NCBI GenBank assembly: GCA_003818595.1
Contig: RPQV01000170.1
Span: 1-7,217, forward strand
Direction: 5' to 3'
Origin: Calditrichota bacterium
Lineage (GTDB): Bacteria > Zhuqueibacterota > Zhuqueibacteria > Residuimicrobiales > Krinioviventaceae
DNA: 7,217 nt
In this document: positions 6,658 to 7,217 of the stretch, one piece after another
Numbering within the stretch: the first letter of the stretch is position 1
Layout: each line of letters opens with the position of its first letter
Notes under the pieces: model-generated
The model's input: only the letters and a program-made list of their open reading frames with translations
Told to the model about the DNA's origin: nothing
Database searches by the model: none
Translations under genes and position numbers: made by a program

Positions 6658-6828
6658 CTATTTATCATCGATATCAATTTCACGACGAACGTCATTGGCG
6701 GCTTTTTTAATTTCGCGCATGCTTTTGCCAATGCCTCTGGCCAGTTCAGGCAGCCGCTTTGAGCCAAAAAGCAGTAAAACAACCAACAGAATGACCAACA
6801 TCTCAGACATGCCAACTGCTGGGAACAT
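6658..6828 (-). CDS. Second, very short TatA/TatB-like translocase protein, 56 aa
   Basis: This gene encodes 56 residues, short enough for automatic callers to miss. It begins MFPAVGMSEM, followed by a membrane helix (about 10-21, MLVILLVVLLLF), the Phe-Gly hinge (21-22), and the amphipathic segment SKRLPELARGIGKSMREIKKAAND (about 23-46), ending RREIDIDDK. It aligns without gaps to the downstream TatA through residue 44 and shares Glu9, Gly6, FG and LPEL. The MFxxxGxSE opening recalls TatB, but the FG hinge and the absence of a long C-terminal helix are TatA features. The ATG at 6828 has a perfect AGGAGG 5 nt upstream and a promoter candidate about 45 nt upstream. It is the first gene of the block and lies 41 nt before tatA. 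It could be a second TatA, or a minimal TatB-role partner; sequence alone does not settle this. A longer open frame in another register over the same bases (6618-6902) is a shadow. Confidence 0.9.
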   Translation of the reverse strand: MFPAVGMSEMLVILLVVLLLFGSKRLPELARGIGKSMREIKKAANDVRREIDIDDK

Positions 6829-6833
6829 AAAAA

Positions 6834-6839
6834 CCTCCT
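6834..6839 (-). promoter_or_regulatory. Consensus Shine-Dalgarno site of the first tat gene
   Basis: AGGAGG on the minus strand lies 5 nt (all A/T) before the ATG at 6828. It is the best Shine-Dalgarno match in the window. It supports both the existence and the start of the 56-residue gene. Confidence 0.75.
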
Positions 6840-6873
6840 GGACAACAGATCGCCCATTAATGAATATTCGATT

Positions 6874-6902
6874 AATATATTGCAGAATTTACAGAATTGC
6901 AA
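6874..6902 (-). promoter_or_regulatory. Candidate sigma70-type promoter for the tat-gat-efp-acc-gcvH block
   Basis: On the minus strand a -35-like TTGCAA (6897-6902, 4 of 6 to consensus) is followed after exactly 17 nt by a -10-like TATATT (6874-6879, 5 of 6). Transcription would start near 6867, giving a leader of about 40 nt before the ATG at 6828. The position just upstream of the first gene and the correct spacing support it. AT-rich DNA produces such matches by chance, and if the host is a Bacteroidota member its promoters follow a different consensus. Confidence 0.45.
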
Positions 6903-6993
6903 GAATTATGTTGAAAGAAGACCCAGACGCGGAGGGGCGAAAAGGAAGCAAATTCTAAAATGTGAGACTATTCAGTCCTTGCCCCGACGCGGA

Positions 6994-7114
6994 CAGACTG
7001 TGTGAAAACGCCTCCTTACTCGGTGGCTGAGCGGAGTCGAAGCCTGATTTTACTGGATTTAGCACCCTTCGACTCCGCTCAGGGTTCGGATATTTGTAGT
7101 TTTCACACAGTCTG
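6994..7114. repeat. Nested inverted repeat: two opposed REP-like palindromes inside 16-bp outer inverted repeats
   Basis: The outer arms 6994-7009 (CAGACTGTGTGAAAAC) and 7099-7114 are perfect 16-bp inverted repeats. Inside, 7027-7042 (CTGAGCGGAGTCGAAG) and 7067-7082 are another perfect 16-bp pair around a 24-nt spacer. Each inner copy also has its own short stem: GGCT (7025-7028) with AGCC (7041-7044), and ACCCT (7064-7068) with AGGGT (7081-7085), each around a 12-nt loop. Two REP-like units in opposite orientation is the layout of a BIME. The outer arms could be terminal repeats of a small non-autonomous (MITE-like) element, but I see no clear target duplication (GCGGA to the left, AGAGC to the right). 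The element has no coding capacity. Confidence 0.75.
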
Positions 7115-7158
7115 AGAGCGTGGTAATGAGGGAAAACAGTCAGCCTCCTCCCCGATTC

Positions 7159-7185
7159 TGCGTCCCAAATTGCATTTGGGACGCA
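7159..7185. repeat. Strong 12-bp palindrome (hairpin)
   Basis: TGCGTCCCAAAT (7159-7170) and ATTTGGGACGCA (7174-7185) are perfectly complementary around a 3-nt TGC loop. There is no U-tract after it on the plus strand, and to the left the stem exits into mixed GC sequence, so it is a poor intrinsic terminator. Its form is that of an interspersed intergenic hairpin repeat. It is probably one unit with the small hairpin that follows. Confidence 0.7.
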
Positions 7186-7194
7186 ACTTGTCTT

Positions 7195-7209
7195 CCAAGC
7201 TTTGCTTGG
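7195..7209. repeat. Small 6-bp hairpin next to the larger palindrome
   Basis: CCAAGC (7195-7200) pairs with GCTTGG (7204-7209) around TTT. It lies 9 nt after the larger palindrome, and the window ends 8 nt later, so the full element may continue outside. Confidence 0.5.
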
Positions 7210-7217
7210 TCTTTCCT

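Noticed and set aside
6618..6902. A 94-residue minus-strand open frame over the first tat gene
   Set aside because: It is a shifted register over the same bases. The 56-residue frame at 6658-6828 has a perfect Shine-Dalgarno sequence and a clear Tat family sequence.
6926..6992. The direct repeat GACGCGGA (6926-6933 and about 6986-6993) as a target-site duplication
   Set aside because: The second copy ends at the left edge of the nested repeat, but no copy is found at its right edge, so it does not flank the element.
7027..7082. The inner inverted repeat as a CRISPR fragment
   Set aside because: There are only two copies, in opposite orientation, with no repeated spacer pattern. It fits a REP/BIME layout instead.
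7159..7185. The strong palindrome as an intrinsic terminator
   Set aside because: There is no U-tract on either side, and no gene in the window ends near it.

Overview
The window is a compact block of eight genes, all on the minus strand, with non-coding DNA at both ends. The proteins point to a bacterium with an ordinary bacterial gene layout. The Tat proteins, the efp-accB-accC order and the REP-like palindromes fit the broad Bacteroidota/Calditrichota/KSB1 (FCB-type) neighbourhood. That placement is an inference from style, not a phylogenetic result.

In the direction of transcription (right to left) the order is: a 56-residue TatA/TatB-like protein (6658-6828) behind a plausible sigma70-type promoter; a second TatA (6425-6616); gatA (4904-6331) and gatB (3436-4887), two subunits of the tRNA-dependent amidotransferase; efp (2827-3390), elongation factor P; accB (2332-2805) and accC (968-2314), the biotin carrier and biotin carboxylase of acetyl-CoA carboxylase; and gcvH (581-958), the lipoyl H protein of glycine cleavage. 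Gaps between genes are 9-93 nt and most genes have a recognisable Shine-Dalgarno sequence, so much of the block could be one transcript. The two largest gaps, before gatA (93 nt) and before efp (45 nt), are where extra promoters could sit.

The genes serve protein export, translation fidelity and elongation, the first step of fatty acid synthesis, and one-carbon/lipoyl metabolism. Several partners are absent from the window: gatC, tatC, accA/accD and gcvT/gcvP.

The right end (about 6903-7217) has no gene. It holds a nested inverted repeat (6994-7114) made of two opposed REP-like palindromes framed by 16-bp outer inverted repeats, followed by a strong 12-bp palindrome (7159-7185) and a small hairpin (7195-7209). 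The left end (1-580) has no supported gene. It holds a long compound hairpin (25-86) with a U-rich exit that may end leftward transcription.

I see no CRISPR array, no phage or transposase gene, no defence system and no tRNA/rRNA gene. The most unusual points are the tandem short Tat genes, an atypical EF-P tip loop (Met-Ala-Arg), gatAB without gatC, gcvH joined to the acc genes, and the nested repeat.
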